Assembly: GCA_947174415.1 (NCBI GenBank) | Contig: CAMWIW010000003.1 | Span: forward strand, 62,001 to 126,000 | From: an uncultured Clostridia bacterium | GTDB lineage: Bacteria; Bacillota; Clostridia; Christensenellales; Borkfalkiaceae | DNA length: 64,000 bases | Direction of reading: 5' to 3' | In this document: piece by piece, positions 33,320 to 41,879 of the stretch | Layout: each line of letters starts with the position of its first letter | Numbering within the stretch: the stretch's first letter is position 1 | Notes under the pieces: model-generated | Told to the model about the DNA's origin: nothing | The model's database searches: none | The model's input: the letters and a program-made list of their open reading frames with translations, nothing else | Position numbers and translations under genes: made by a program

Positions 33320-33727
33320 TTAACCGTTATCGTCCTGACCGCCGTCCTCGGGGGGAGCAGGTCTGGGGTGCTTGGGCAAGCGGTGGTGTTTTCCGTGATG
33401 CCTGCCGTGTGATTTTTCCAAGCCTCTTTCTTCGGCTTTATCTTCTCCTTCGGCGTTGCGTTTTGAAGCGGGTCTGCCGTTTTTGAATTCAAAGTGAACT
33501 TTGGGCATACCGTGTCTTTCGCAGTTACCGTCGGGGCAGTTGCCGCCGTTTTCGTCGGTTTCGCCGCTGCCGTTTCCGTCATCGGTTTCGTCGAGAGTAA
33601 CTATTTTAGTCCGGACGTAATCCTCTACCGATTTACCGTCGCCGTCGCCGTTTTGGTTGCAGCCCGTAAAGCACAGGGCGCTGCTTATCGAAAGTAAAGA
33701 TACCGCTAAAAATAAACCCTTTTTCAT
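33320..33727 (-). CDS. Small His-rich lipoprotein, unknown
   Basis: A 135-residue protein with signal peptide and lipobox FTGC (Cys23). The mature part is low in hydrophobic residues: an acidic Gly/Asp/Asn linker, NCPDGNC (two cysteines) and a basic His-rich tail (HGRHHGKHHRLPKH, about 106-120) then a Pro/Asp end. The His and Cys content suggests metal binding, but I recognise no family. Confidence 0.6.
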   Translation of the reverse strand: MKKGLFLAVSLLSISSALCFTGCNQNGDGDGKSVEDYVRTKIVTLDETDDGNGSGETDENGGNCPDGNCERHGMPKVHFEFKNGRPASKRNAEGEDKAEERGLEKSHGRHHGKHHRLPKHPRPAPPEDGGQDDNG

Positions 33728-33767
33728 AATCTCAGTATGTTTGTTTTATCAAGTATTATTCATTTGC

Positions 33768-33796
33768 TTGTAAAAAAATTTTTTCCGTGATAAAAT
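33768..33796 (+). promoter_or_regulatory. Promoter of the TM1266-family gene and leader
   Basis: TTGTAA (33768-33773), 17-nt spacer, TAAAAT (33791-33796). Transcription would begin near 33803, giving a leader of about 95 nt. Confidence 0.7.
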
Positions 33797-33802
33797 CAAA
33801 TT

Positions 33803-33897
33803 ACCTGAACGCAAAGAATTTCTGAGGGCAAAGGTAAAATAAGGCGTGTTTAAATACGCCTTTTTTGCGCTGTCCCTCTTTAAAGGAGGGTTTTTTT
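33803..33897 (+). promoter_or_regulatory. Structured leader RNA: terminator plus sequestered ribosome-binding site
   Basis: An intrinsic terminator (AAGGCGT / ACGCCTT with T run, 33841-33866) sits inside the leader. After it, CCCTC pairs with GAGGG of AAAGGAGGG, hiding the ribosome-binding site. The 5' part can compete for both: CGCAAAGAA (33810-33818) pairs with the T run through TTTTTTGCG, and GAGGG (33823-33827) pairs with CCCTC. The two upstream pairings cross, as in a pseudoknot. I recognise no known riboswitch class. Confidence 0.5.
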
Positions 33898-34146
33898 ATG
33901 CAAGAAAACAGACTTGCGGTTATAAGTATAATAGTCGAAAACAGAGAGGTCAGTCCCCAAATAAACGCTCTTTTGTCCGAGTTCGGCGAATACGTTCTCG
34001 GCAGAATGGGAATTCCTTATAAAGAAAAGGGCGTGTCCGTGATAAGTATCGCCCTCGACGCTCCGACCGAAGTTATCAACAAACTTACGGGCAAGATAGG
34101 AATGTTAGGCGGGGTAACCGCAAAAACTTTAATGCACCGTCAATAA
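33898..34146 (+). CDS. TM1266-family protein (iron-only hydrogenase system regulator type)
   Basis: An 82-residue protein starting at ATG 33898 (AAAGGAGGG upstream). The sequence RLAVISIIVENREVSPQINALLSEFGEYVLGRMGIPYKEKGVSVISIALDA-LTGKIGMLGGVTAKTL matches the TM1266 family, which has an ACT/NikR-C-like fold and is often named hydrogenase regulator from gene context; its biochemical role is not established. No hydrogenase gene is in the window. It has a structured leader and is followed 48 nt later by an ABC importer operon. Confidence 0.75.
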   Translation: MQENRLAVISIIVENREVSPQINALLSEFGEYVLGRMGIPYKEKGVSVISIALDAPTEVINKLTGKIGMLGGVTAKTLMHRQ

Positions 34147-34153
34147 TTTTTAA

Positions 34154-34176
34154 GGTGGAAGGTACTGCCTGACACC
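34154..34176 (+). promoter_or_regulatory. Small hairpin with tandem G-A pairs before the ABC importer operon
   Basis: GGTG, GA, AGG, loop TACTG, CCT, GA, CACC: a short stem whose symmetric internal loop can form two sheared G-A pairs. It lies 7 nt before GGAG of the substrate-binding gene. Function unknown; it may be an RNA stem affecting translation. Confidence 0.4.
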
Positions 34177-34194
34177 GAAAGGAGAAATAAATAT

Positions 34195-35190
34195 ATGAAA
34201 AAACTTTTAACTGCTTTTTTAAGCGCAATCGTAGTCGGCGTGTCAGCCTTGGGCTTTACGGCTTGCGGCAACGGCGGTTCGGACGGTATAGAGGTCTATG
34301 CGCCCGACGGAGCGCCCGCACTTGCCATAGCTAAGCTGATGGCGGAGGATACGCAGTTCGGCAAAGAGGTCAATTACCACGTTGTAGACGCGGAAAGCAT
34401 TACCTCGACGGTAACGTATGAAGATATGAACAAGAACGCAGATTTATGTATTCTTCCCGTCAACGACGCCAGCTTGCTTTTGGGCAGCGGCGCTGATTAT
34501 AAAATGCTTGGCACGGTAACTCACGGCAACCTGTATTTGGTTTCGGCAACCGAAAAAACCGCGCTCACGGCTGACAACTTCGCCCAAGAAATTACGGGCA
34601 AGAAGGTCGGCGTAGTGCAAATGGCAAAATTCCCCGGCGCAATTACTAAACTGATTTTAAGCGAGTACGGCGTTTCGGAAGAAGTAACCTTGCAAGCAGT
34701 TCAACCCACCGAGGTTACGGGCGTCGGCTCGGATTGCGACTATTTCGTTATTCCCGAACCTGCCGCAAGCACGAGGATAGGCAACCCAAACCTCAACTTA
34801 ATGCAAGCAGGTAGCTTGCAAAGCCTTTACGGCGGTGAAAGCGGCTATCCCCAAGCCGTGCTCGTTGCAAAGAACAGTCTAATTGAGAGCGACCCCGAGT
34901 TTATATCTCAATTCACGGCTGCGCTTGCCGCAAGCTCACTGTGGCTTTTGGACGAAACGGTTTCTTCTGAAACTATCCTCAACGCAATAAAAGCTCACTA
35001 CCCCGACCCAGAAAATACAACTCCCGCTTTTACCAAACTATCCAAAAGCGTCATTGCAAACTGCGCAGTCTATTTCACGCCCGCGGCAGATTGCAAGACC
35101 GAAGTTAAAACCTTCCTTTCCAAGCTCAAAGGGGTAAACGCAACGTTTGCCGACGAGGTAACGGACAATTTCTTTTATATAAATGCTTAA
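34195..35190 (+). CDS. ABC importer substrate-binding lipoprotein (NMT1/SsuA-like)
   Basis: Lipobox FTAC (Cys24). The mature protein resembles periplasmic-binding proteins of the NMT1/SsuA/TauA group: VYAPDGAPALAIAKLM near the start, DLCILPVNDASLLLG, KKVGVVQMAKFPGAITKLIL and a C-terminal helical lobe. Ligands in this group include sulfonates, thiamine precursors and other small organic molecules; the ligand here is unknown. It overlaps the permease gene by 8 nt. Confidence 0.8.
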   Translation: MKKLLTAFLSAIVVGVSALGFTACGNGGSDGIEVYAPDGAPALAIAKLMAEDTQFGKEVNYHVVDAESITSTVTYEDMNKNADLCILPVNDASLLLGSGADYKMLGTVTHGNLYLVSATEKTALTADNFAQEITGKKVGVVQMAKFPGAITKLILSEYGVSEEVTLQAVQPTEVTGVGSDCDYFVIPEPAASTRIGNPNLNLMQAGSLQSLYGGESGYPQAVLVAKNSLIESDPEFISQFTAALAASSLWLLDETVSSETILNAIKAHYPDPENTTPAFTKLSKSVIANCAVYFTPAADCKTEVKTFLSKLKGVNATFADEVTDNFFYINA

Positions 35191-35971
35191 AAAATTCTTC
35201 ACGCAAAGAAAAATTAATATAATCTGCTCTATCGCCGCGCTCGTTTTAATGTGGCTCGTGTGGATAATCGCGTATTACAGCGTAGGAAACCGTCTTATCG
35301 TGCCGTCGTTCGAAGATACCGCCGTAAGCTTTTGGCATAACCTTTCGGACGGTGCGTTCTGGACGGCTGTTGGCAATTCGCTTTTAAGAACGTTGCTTGC
35401 CTTCGTAATTTCTTTCGTTCTTGCCGCGGCGTTTACGGCTTTCGCCTTGCTCGGCAGTTGGTGCAAAGCGCTGATTAAACCCATCACGGTTATCATCCGC
35501 ACTCTGCCCACAATGGCGGTAATTCTCATAATCTTCAAAATCACTTACGGCAACAGAAGCCTATCCCCCGTAATAGTTACGGTGTTGGTGCTGTTCCCGA
35601 TGATTTACTCTCAGCTTACCGCCGCGGCGGAAGGTATCGACGGCGGCATAAAAGAAATGGCGCAGGTCTACGGCATAAGCAAAAGGGACAGGATGTTCAA
35701 AATCTACTTGCCTCTCGTTTCGCCGAGCGTGTTTTCGCAGACGGGCGCAAACGTATCGTTGGGACTTAAAGTTATGATTTCTTCCGAAGTTCTCGTCAAC
35801 ACGGCAAAGGGCTTGGGCGGAATGATGCAAGAAAACAGTGTGGTAGGGGCGGTGGCTAACCTTGCCGCGCTCACGCTTACCGCAGTGATTTTGGGGCTTA
35901 TTATAGAGCTTGCTTTTTCGCAGCTTTCGCGGATAAACCGTAAATGGCTGAAAGGGGAGGGCGGAAAATGA
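35183..35971 (+). CDS. ABC importer permease (SsuC/TauC-like)
   Basis: A 262-residue membrane protein with six helices and the binding-protein-dependent permease signature EMAQVYGISKRDRMFKIYLPLVSPSVF (EAA loop). It overlaps both neighbours and forms the channel of the importer. Confidence 0.85.
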   Translation: MLKKFFTQRKINIICSIAALVLMWLVWIIAYYSVGNRLIVPSFEDTAVSFWHNLSDGAFWTAVGNSLLRTLLAFVISFVLAAAFTAFALLGSWCKALIKPITVIIRTLPTMAVILIIFKITYGNRSLSPVIVTVLVLFPMIYSQLTAAAEGIDGGIKEMAQVYGISKRDRMFKIYLPLVSPSVFSQTGANVSLGLKVMISSEVLVNTAKGLGGMMQENSVVGAVANLAALTLTAVILGLIIELAFSQLSRINRKWLKGEGGK

Positions 35972-36603
35972 AAATTACCAACCTTACTAAAAAATACGGC
36001 AACCTTACCGTTTACGAAAATTTCAGCCTCGAATTGAAAGAAGGGGAAGTAACCTGCATATTGGGCGAGAGCGGATGCGGCAAAACCACTCTTTTAAACT
36101 GCGTTGCGGGGCTTACCGACTACGCGGGTGAAATCACTAAAGTCAAATGCTCGTACGTTTTTCAAACGCCGCGGCTCGTTCCTAATCTGACGGTCGGCGG
36201 CAATCTTAAACTTATCTGCAAGGACGAAAAGTCAATAGACGGCGTTTTGGAAAAAGTGCGTTTGACGGATAAGAAAAACGCCTATCCCGTATCGCTTTCG
36301 GGCGGACAGGCGCAGCGCGCCTCGCTTGCCCGCGCGTTTCTGTACGGCGGTGAACTGATACTTATGGACGAGCCGTTTTCGTCTCTCGACTTAAAGCTCA
36401 AAAAAGAAATATCGGAACTCTTCTTGCAAATTCAAAGGGAAAGCGGACGGACCGCGCTTTTCGTTACGCACGACGTGGACGAGGCGCTTTCGCTCTCCGA
36501 TAGAGTAATAGTAATAAACGGCGGCAAAATTGTTTCGGATATTCTGACAGGCGGCAATAAAGACGAACTGCGTAAACAGCTTATTTCCGCGTTAATCGCT
36601 TGA
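35968..36603 (+). CDS. ABC importer ATPase (SsuB/TauB-like)
   Basis: I start at ATG 35968, overlapping the permease stop by 4 nt (ATGA), giving 211 residues. Walker A GESGCGKTT, Q-loop FQTPRLVPNLTV, signature LSGGQAQRASLARAF, Walker B LILMDEPFSSLD and H-loop VTHDVDEAL are intact. It is short for the family (SsuB about 250), with little beyond the core domain. Confidence 0.85.
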   Translation: MKITNLTKKYGNLTVYENFSLELKEGEVTCILGESGCGKTTLLNCVAGLTDYAGEITKVKCSYVFQTPRLVPNLTVGGNLKLICKDEKSIDGVLEKVRLTDKKNAYPVSLSGGQAQRASLARAFLYGGELILMDEPFSSLDLKLKKEISELFLQIQRESGRTALFVTHDVDEALSLSDRVIVINGGKIVSDILTGGNKDELRKQLISALIA

Positions 36604-36629
36604 CAAGCCCTTCGTTTGAATTTTATAAT
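36600..36629 (+). promoter_or_regulatory. Promoter of mscL
   Basis: TTGACA (36600-36605), overlapping the stop of the upstream ATPase gene, and TATAAT (36624-36629), 18 nt apart. Confidence 0.8.
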
Positions 36630-36657
36630 TGAATAAATTTATAACAGGAGTGTTAAA

Positions 36658-37203
36658 ATGAAATTTTTTAAAGAATTTAAAGAATTTATAACCCGCGGAA
36701 ACGTTGTGGATATGGCGGTCGGCGTTATCGTCGGCGGAGCGTTTACGGCTATCATTACGGCGTTGACGGGTCAAATTCTGCAACCGCTTATCAATTGGTT
36801 GCTTTCGGGTACGGGCGCGGGTCTCGAAGCTGCGGTAACCGTGCTGAAAGCCGCATACGTCGAGGAGACGGGCGCGCTTGATTTGGCTAATTCGATTTAT
36901 ATCGATTGGGGTGCTTTTATATCGGCGATTATAAACTTTATTCTCGTTGCGCTTATACTTTTCTGCATAGTCAAAGCAATAAATACCGTTCGCGCAGGCG
37001 GTAAAAAACTTGCCGAAAAGCAAAAGAAAGCCATTGAAAAACAGCTTAAAAAAGGACAGATCTCCGAAGAAGAGGCAATTAAGGCAACGGCTGAAATCGA
37101 AGCACCTGTAGTTCCTGCCGTTACCACCGAACAACTTCTTGCCGAAATCCGCGACCTCTTAAAGGCGCAGAAGGAAGGCGTCAATACCGAGGAAAAAGAA
37201 TAA
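36658..37203 (+). CDS. mscL: Large-conductance mechanosensitive channel
   Basis: Opens at high membrane tension to release solutes. N-terminal amphipathic helix FKEFKEFITRGNVVDMAVGVIVGGAFTAII with TM1, then TM2 (about 85-107: FISAIINFILVALILFCIV). The C-terminal cytoplasmic part is longer than usual (181 residues against about 130-150), Lys/Glu-rich, ending with LLAEIRDLLKAQ. Start follows AGGAG. Confidence 0.9.
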   Translation: MKFFKEFKEFITRGNVVDMAVGVIVGGAFTAIITALTGQILQPLINWLLSGTGAGLEAAVTVLKAAYVEETGALDLANSIYIDWGAFISAIINFILVALILFCIVKAINTVRAGGKKLAEKQKKAIEKQLKKGQISEEEAIKATAEIEAPVVPAVTTEQLLAEIRDLLKAQKEGVNTEEKE

Positions 37204-37207
37204 TTTT

Positions 37208-37241
37208 AAACGCGTCAGCCGTAAGGCGGACGCGTTTTTTT
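37208..37241 (+). terminator. Intrinsic terminator after mscL
   Basis: AAACGCGTC (37208-37216) pairs with GACGCGTTT (37229-37237) around an inner GCC-GTAA-GGC hairpin, followed by T. Confidence 0.85.
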
Positions 37242-37375
37242 GTTTGTCAAGTGTTTGAAAAGGGCAAAAGTAAAATTTTTACTCAATATTTTGTAAAAAA
37301 CTTCTTGCAAACATTTTTATTTTGTCAATATATTGTGTTATAATTTATTAGAAGATAACAAGTGTTGTGGATATT

Positions 37376-37678
37376 TTACCTCACCACGATAAACGAAAGC
37401 CCCGACGAATAAGCAAGATAGAAAAAATAGATATTTAAAACGGCAATCACGGGCATTAAAATCATAAACAGAATGTTTTTAATTCTGTACCGCATAACAA
37501 ACATACTTATATACACCGCAAGCGCCCCGCCGAGAATTGCGGCAAGAATAATTTTTCCGTCCCCCGTCGGCTTCGTTGCGTTATCGCCGAACTCGTTCCG
37601 CTGTGAGATAAGCAGCATCACCGAGTAAAAATTCACGGCGAAGATATACACGGACAACACAATATACAAAAGTACCAT
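37376..37678 (-). CDS. DUF1294-like membrane protein
   Basis: 100 residues, three hydrophobic segments (about 3-24, 43-62, 70-92). The stretch ILAAILGGALAVYISMFVMRYRIKN resembles the DUF1294 signature (GGSLGAYLGM..F.HKT.K). Function unknown. Divergent from purE, with only 50 nt between the two starts. The gap 37242-37375 shows an isolated TATAAT at 37336 but no gene. Confidence 0.6.
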   Translation of the reverse strand: MVLLYIVLSVYIFAVNFYSVMLLISQRNEFGDNATKPTGDGKIILAAILGGALAVYISMFVMRYRIKNILFMILMPVIAVLNIYFFYLAYSSGLSFIVVR

Positions 37679-37728
37679 ACGGTTAGTATGTTTCTAAATC
37701 AGAATATTTTACATATGTGAGGTATGCT

Positions 37729-38226
37729 TTGTCAAAAATAGCAATTTTAATGGGAAGCAAATCGGATTTCGGCGTAGTTAAACCCGCCGTAACCGTAATA
37801 AAGAGTTTCGGTGTGGAAACCGAAGTGCGCGTAATTTCCGCACACCGCACCCCCGAAGAGGCGCACGACTTTTCCTTGAACGCCGCAAAAAACGGGGTAG
37901 AGGTTATAATCTGCGCGGCAGGTAAGGCTGCGCACCTCGGCGGCGTAATCGCGGCTAATACTGCTCTTCCCGTTATAGGTCTGCCCGTGAAAACGGATAT
38001 GATGGGCGGGCTTGACAGCTTGCTGTCTATCGTGCAGATGCCCTCAGGTATTCCCGTCGCAACCGTCGGCGTTAACGCGGGTGAAAACGCGGGGCTTCTT
38101 GCCTTGCAGATTTTGGGTATAAAATATCCCGAAATCGCCGCTAAGCTTAAAGATTATAAAGTTAAAATGAAGGATAAAATCAATTCCGACGACGCAGCTC
38201 TTCAAACCGAGATAGAGCAACTTTAA
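37729..38226 (+). CDS. purE: 5-(carboxyamino)imidazole ribonucleotide mutase / AIR carboxylase PurE
   Basis: First gene of the purine operon. I prefer the TTG at 37729, which has GTGAGG upstream and gives SKIAILMGSKSD, the canonical PurE start; an in-frame GTG at 37717 is the alternative. Conserved MGSKSD, SAHRTPEE, AGKAAHLGGVIA and SLLSIVQMPSGIPVATVGVNAGENAGLLA are present. No purK is seen in the window, so whether it uses N5-CAIR or AIR plus CO2 is open. Confidence 0.9.
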   Translation: MSKIAILMGSKSDFGVVKPAVTVIKSFGVETEVRVISAHRTPEEAHDFSLNAAKNGVEVIICAAGKAAHLGGVIAANTALPVIGLPVKTDMMGGLDSLLSIVQMPSGIPVATVGVNAGENAGLLALQILGIKYPEIAAKLKDYKVKMKDKINSDDAALQTEIEQL

Positions 38227-38303
38227 ATTATAACCGCGAGTATACTTGCGGTTATTTATATTGTTTACAATTTTAAATTTTATTTTTAAGGAGAAATTCC
38301 AAA

Positions 38304-39029
38304 ATGGAAAAAACGAAACAGCTTTATGAAGGCAAGGCAAAAAAGGTTTATGCAACCGAAAATCCCGACTACGTCATCGTTTCCTATAAAGACGACGCAA
38401 CGGCTTTCAACGGTCTTAAAAAAGGTACGATAATCGGCAAGGGCGTCATAAACAACAAAATGAGTAACCTTATGATGGCTATGCTTGAAAAGAAGGGTAT
38501 TCCTACGCACCTCGTAGAGCAGATTGACGACAGAAACACCGTCGTTAAAAAAGTCGAAATAGTTCCCCTCGAAGTTATTATAAGAAACGTCGCGGCGGGC
38601 AGTTTTTCCAAAAGATACGGCGTTGCCGAGGGTACTAAATTCAGCGCGCCTACGATTGAATTTTCCTACAAAAACGACGATTTGGGCGACCCCCTTATCA
38701 ACGATTATCACGCGCTTGCGTTAAACCTTGCAACCGCAGAGGAAATCGATACGATTAAGAAAATGGCGTTCGCCGTAAACGCAGCTATGAAAGCGTTCTT
38801 CAAAGAACTCAATATCGATTTAATCGACTTTAAACTCGAATTCGGCAGATTTAAAGGACAAATCGTGCTCGCGGACGAAATTTCACCCGACACCTGCCGT
38901 TTCTGGGAAGCGGGTACTTGGGACACGACCAAGCACGTCAGCCTCGACAAGGACAGATTCCGTCGCGATTTAGGCGGAGTAGAAGACGCATACGCGGAAA
39001 TTTTCAAACGCATCACGGAGAGTAAATAA
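38304..39029 (+). CDS. purC: Phosphoribosylaminoimidazole-succinocarboxamide synthase
   Basis: SAICAR synthetase: joins aspartate to CAIR with ATP. Conserved LYEGKAKKVYAT, DDATAFNGLKKG, RNVAAGSFSKRYG, DFKLEFGRF and DEISPDTCRFW. 241 residues. Start follows AAGGAG; overlaps the next gene by 1 nt. Confidence 0.95.
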   Translation: MEKTKQLYEGKAKKVYATENPDYVIVSYKDDATAFNGLKKGTIIGKGVINNKMSNLMMAMLEKKGIPTHLVEQIDDRNTVVKKVEIVPLEVIIRNVAAGSFSKRYGVAEGTKFSAPTIEFSYKNDDLGDPLINDYHALALNLATAEEIDTIKKMAFAVNAAMKAFFKELNIDLIDFKLEFGRFKGQIVLADEISPDTCRFWEAGTWDTTKHVSLDKDRFRRDLGGVEDAYAEIFKRITESK

Positions 39030-40453
39030 TGGGCGGATTTTTCGGCTCGGTCAAAAAAAGCAGCGCCGTATTCGACGTTTTTATCGGCACTGATTATCAC
39101 AGCCACCTCGGCACGAAACGCGGCGGCATGGCGGCTTACGACCCCGAAGTGGGTTTACAGCGCGAAATACATAATATCGAAAACGCTCCGTTCAGAACAA
39201 AGTTCGAGCGCGTCTTAAAGGAAATGAAAGGCAACGCTGCTATCGGTTGCATAAGCGATACCGACCCGCAACCTTTGCTTACCGTATCCAGACTCGGTAC
39301 TTACGCCATATGCACGATAGGCATTATCAACAACGCAGCCGCACTCGTGCAGAAAGTTCTTTCAGCGGGCGGCGGCTACTTTGACGCAATGACGGGCGGA
39401 AGGGTTAACGCAAACGAGCTTATAGCCGCGCTTATCAACAGCAAGAAAAGCTTCGTGGATGGTATTCGATACGCGCAGGAGCAGGTCGAAGGCACTGCAT
39501 CGATACTTCTTTTAACCGACAGGGGAACGCTTATTGCGGCGCGGGATAAAGTCGGCAGACTTCCCGTGCTTTTGGGTAAGTGCGACGACGGATACTGCGT
39601 CTCCTTTGAAAGCTTCGCTTATAAAAAATTAGGCTACTTAGACGAGCGCGAACTCGGTCCGGGCGAAATCGTCGAAGTTTCCGCCGACGGTATAACCCAG
39701 CTTGCACCCGCAGGCAAAGAAATGCGTATCTGTGCTTTCCTGTGGTCGTATTACGGCTATCCCACTTCAAGCTACGAGGGTGTAAACGTCGAGATTATGC
39801 GCTGCAAAAACGGTGAAATTTTTGCGAAGAACGATGCAAAAACTCACGACTTGCACGACATTGATTTCGTTGGCGGCGTTCCCGATTCGGGCACACCCCA
39901 CGCGATAGGCTACGCAAACGCCTGTAAAGTTCCGTTTGCGCGCCCCTATATAAAATATACGCCTACGTGGTCTCGTAGCTTTATGCCCGTCAACCAGACG
40001 GAGCGCAACAGAGTTGCAAAAATGAAACTTATTCCCGTTCACGAGTTGATAGACGGAAAAAAATTGCTTCTTGTCGACGACAGCATCGTGCGCGGAACTC
40101 AACTTAAAGAAACGGTTGATTTCCTCTATTCACACGGCGCTAAGGCAGTGCATATGCGCTCTGCGTGTCCGCCGATTATGTACGGCTGCAAGTATCTCAA
40201 TTTCTCCCGCTCTTCGGGAGATATGGATTTAATCACCCGCCGTACAATGATGGAACTCGAAGGCGAGGAAAGCGTCAAGCATATGGAAGAATACAGCAAT
40301 TCCGAAACCGAGCGCGGTAAGGCTATGCGCAAGGCTATTTGCGATAAATTCCAATTTGAATCTCTTGAATTTCAATCGTTGGAAGGGCTCATCGAGGCAA
40401 TCGGTTTAGAGCCGTGCAAGCTCTGCACGTATTGCTGGACAGGCAAAGAATAA
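39029..40453 (+). CDS. Amidophosphoribosyltransferase paralogue lacking the nucleophilic cysteine
   Basis: PurF-like protein of 474 residues directly before true purF. The N-terminus reads MGGFFGS, so the Cys that serves as glutaminase nucleophile in PurF is Gly. The PRPP loop LLLVDDSIVRGTQLKE and the cysteines matching the PurF [4Fe-4S] ligands (MRICAFLW, SACPPIMYGCKYL, PCKLCTYCW) are kept. The DYHSHLGTKRGGMAAYD stretch is typical of a paralogue group known in Bacteroidetes and Clostridia. It may be a regulatory or ammonia-dependent partner of PurF; function is unproven. Confidence 0.8.
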   Translation: MGGFFGSVKKSSAVFDVFIGTDYHSHLGTKRGGMAAYDPEVGLQREIHNIENAPFRTKFERVLKEMKGNAAIGCISDTDPQPLLTVSRLGTYAICTIGIINNAAALVQKVLSAGGGYFDAMTGGRVNANELIAALINSKKSFVDGIRYAQEQVEGTASILLLTDRGTLIAARDKVGRLPVLLGKCDDGYCVSFESFAYKKLGYLDERELGPGEIVEVSADGITQLAPAGKEMRICAFLWSYYGYPTSSYEGVNVEIMRCKNGEIFAKNDAKTHDLHDIDFVGGVPDSGTPHAIGYANACKVPFARPYIKYTPTWSRSFMPVNQTERNRVAKMKLIPVHELIDGKKLLLVDDSIVRGTQLKETVDFLYSHGAKAVHMRSACPPIMYGCKYLNFSRSSGDMDLITRRTMMELEGEESVKHMEEYSNSETERGKAMRKAICDKFQFESLEFQSLEGLIEAIGLEPCKLCTYCWTGKE

Positions 40454-40462
40454 GGTATAATT

Positions 40463-41869
40463 ATGGAAGAAAAACACGAAGAGTGCGGCGTGTTCGGCGT
40501 TTATTCGCAAGAGAGCCGCAACGTTGCGCATACGGTCTACTACGGACTTTACGCTCTTCAACATCGGGGGCAGGAGTCGTGCGGAATAGCGGTTTCTTAC
40601 GCAAATAAAATTTCGTACTATAAGGGAATGGGGCTTGTGCCCGACGTGTTTGCGGACGGTATGCTCGAAAAGCTTCCCGACGGCGATATCGCAATCGGAC
40701 ACGTCCGTTATTCGACTACGGGCGCAAGTCAACTGTTAAACGCCCAACCCGTAGTGTTTACGGGTAAGTGCGGCAAAGTTGCCGTTGCTCATAACGGCAA
40801 CCTCACAAACACGAAGCAGCTCCGCGACGAGCTTATAGCGCAGAACGCCGTGTTCCAGACTTCGATTGACAGCGAAGTTATAGCCATATTAATAAACAGC
40901 CTTTCAGACGGCGATATACTTACGGGTATAAAGCGCGCCTGCACAAAGTTTAAAGGTTCTTATGCTCTCGTGATTATGACCACGGACAAGCTCATTGCCG
41001 TACGCGACCCTCACGGAATTCGGCCCTTATGCATTGGCACGATTGACGGAGAGGTGGTTGCGGCAAGCGAAACCTGCGCCTTGGACGCCGTCGGCGCGAA
41101 CTTTTTACGGGACGTGAAGCCCGGTGAAATAGTCGTTATCGACAGTACGGGTATCCATTCGCATATGATGGACGGCGTGCCAAAAAAGAGCAGTATGTGT
41201 ATTTTCGAATACGTTTACTTCGCTCGGCACGACTCAGTTATGGAGGGGTACAGCGTCTACGAGGCGCGTAAACTTGCCGGCAAACTTCTTGCCAAAAACT
41301 ATCCCGTAGAGGCGGATATGGTTTCGGGTGTTCCCGATTCGGGTAACGTTGCGGCAAGAGGCTATTCGGAAGAGAGCGGTACTCCGTTCGTTGAAGCTCT
41401 CGCCCGCAACAGATACGTGGGCAGAACCTTCATTCAGCCCGAACAAAGTCAGCGCGAAGACAGTTTAAGCGTTAAAATGAACGCCTTGCGCGGTAACGTT
41501 CGCGGCAAACGCATAGTGCTTATAGACGACAGTATCGTCCGTGGCACGACCATGCGCAAGATAATAAAAATGCTCCGCGACGCGGGCGCAAAGGAAGTAC
41601 ATATAAGAATATGTTCACCCGTTATAAAGCACCCGTGCCACTTAGGGATAGATATTCAAACTTACTCCCAACTTATCGGCGCTTATAAAAGCGAAGAGCA
41701 GATTTGCGAAAGCTTAGGTGCGGACAGCGTGAAGTATCTTACCGTTGAACAGCTTTTATCGACTTGCGAGGGCGCAAAAACGGGTTTTTGTCTCGGCTGT
41801 TTCAACGGAGAATATCCGTATCCCATGCACGACTACGAAGTAGACGAATTAAAAATCAATAAACACTAA
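40463..41869 (+). CDS. purF: Amidophosphoribosyltransferase PurF
   Basis: Commits PRPP to purine synthesis using glutamine. A short propeptide MEEKHEE precedes the nucleophile in CGVFGVY; ALQHRGQES, the glutamine-binding HNGNLTN, and the PRPP motif IVLIDDSIVRGTTMRK are present. Cysteines in SSMCIFEY, KHPCHLG and GFCLGCF match the B. subtilis type [4Fe-4S] ligands. 468 residues, normal length. 10 nt after the paralogue. Confidence 0.95.
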   Translation: MEEKHEECGVFGVYSQESRNVAHTVYYGLYALQHRGQESCGIAVSYANKISYYKGMGLVPDVFADGMLEKLPDGDIAIGHVRYSTTGASQLLNAQPVVFTGKCGKVAVAHNGNLTNTKQLRDELIAQNAVFQTSIDSEVIAILINSLSDGDILTGIKRACTKFKGSYALVIMTTDKLIAVRDPHGIRPLCIGTIDGEVVAASETCALDAVGANFLRDVKPGEIVVIDSTGIHSHMMDGVPKKSSMCIFEYVYFARHDSVMEGYSVYEARKLAGKLLAKNYPVEADMVSGVPDSGNVAARGYSEESGTPFVEALARNRYVGRTFIQPEQSQREDSLSVKMNALRGNVRGKRIVLIDDSIVRGTTMRKIIKMLRDAGAKEVHIRICSPVIKHPCHLGIDIQTYSQLIGAYKSEEQICESLGADSVKYLTVEQLLSTCEGAKTGFCLGCFNGEYPYPMHDYEVDELKINKH

Positions 41870-41879
41870 GGAGTTTAAA

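Noticed and set aside
37323..37342. TATAAT with TTGTCA in the gap after mscL
   Set aside because: The spacing of the two boxes is about 11 nt, and the next gene on that strand is more than 380 nt away behind an opposing gene.
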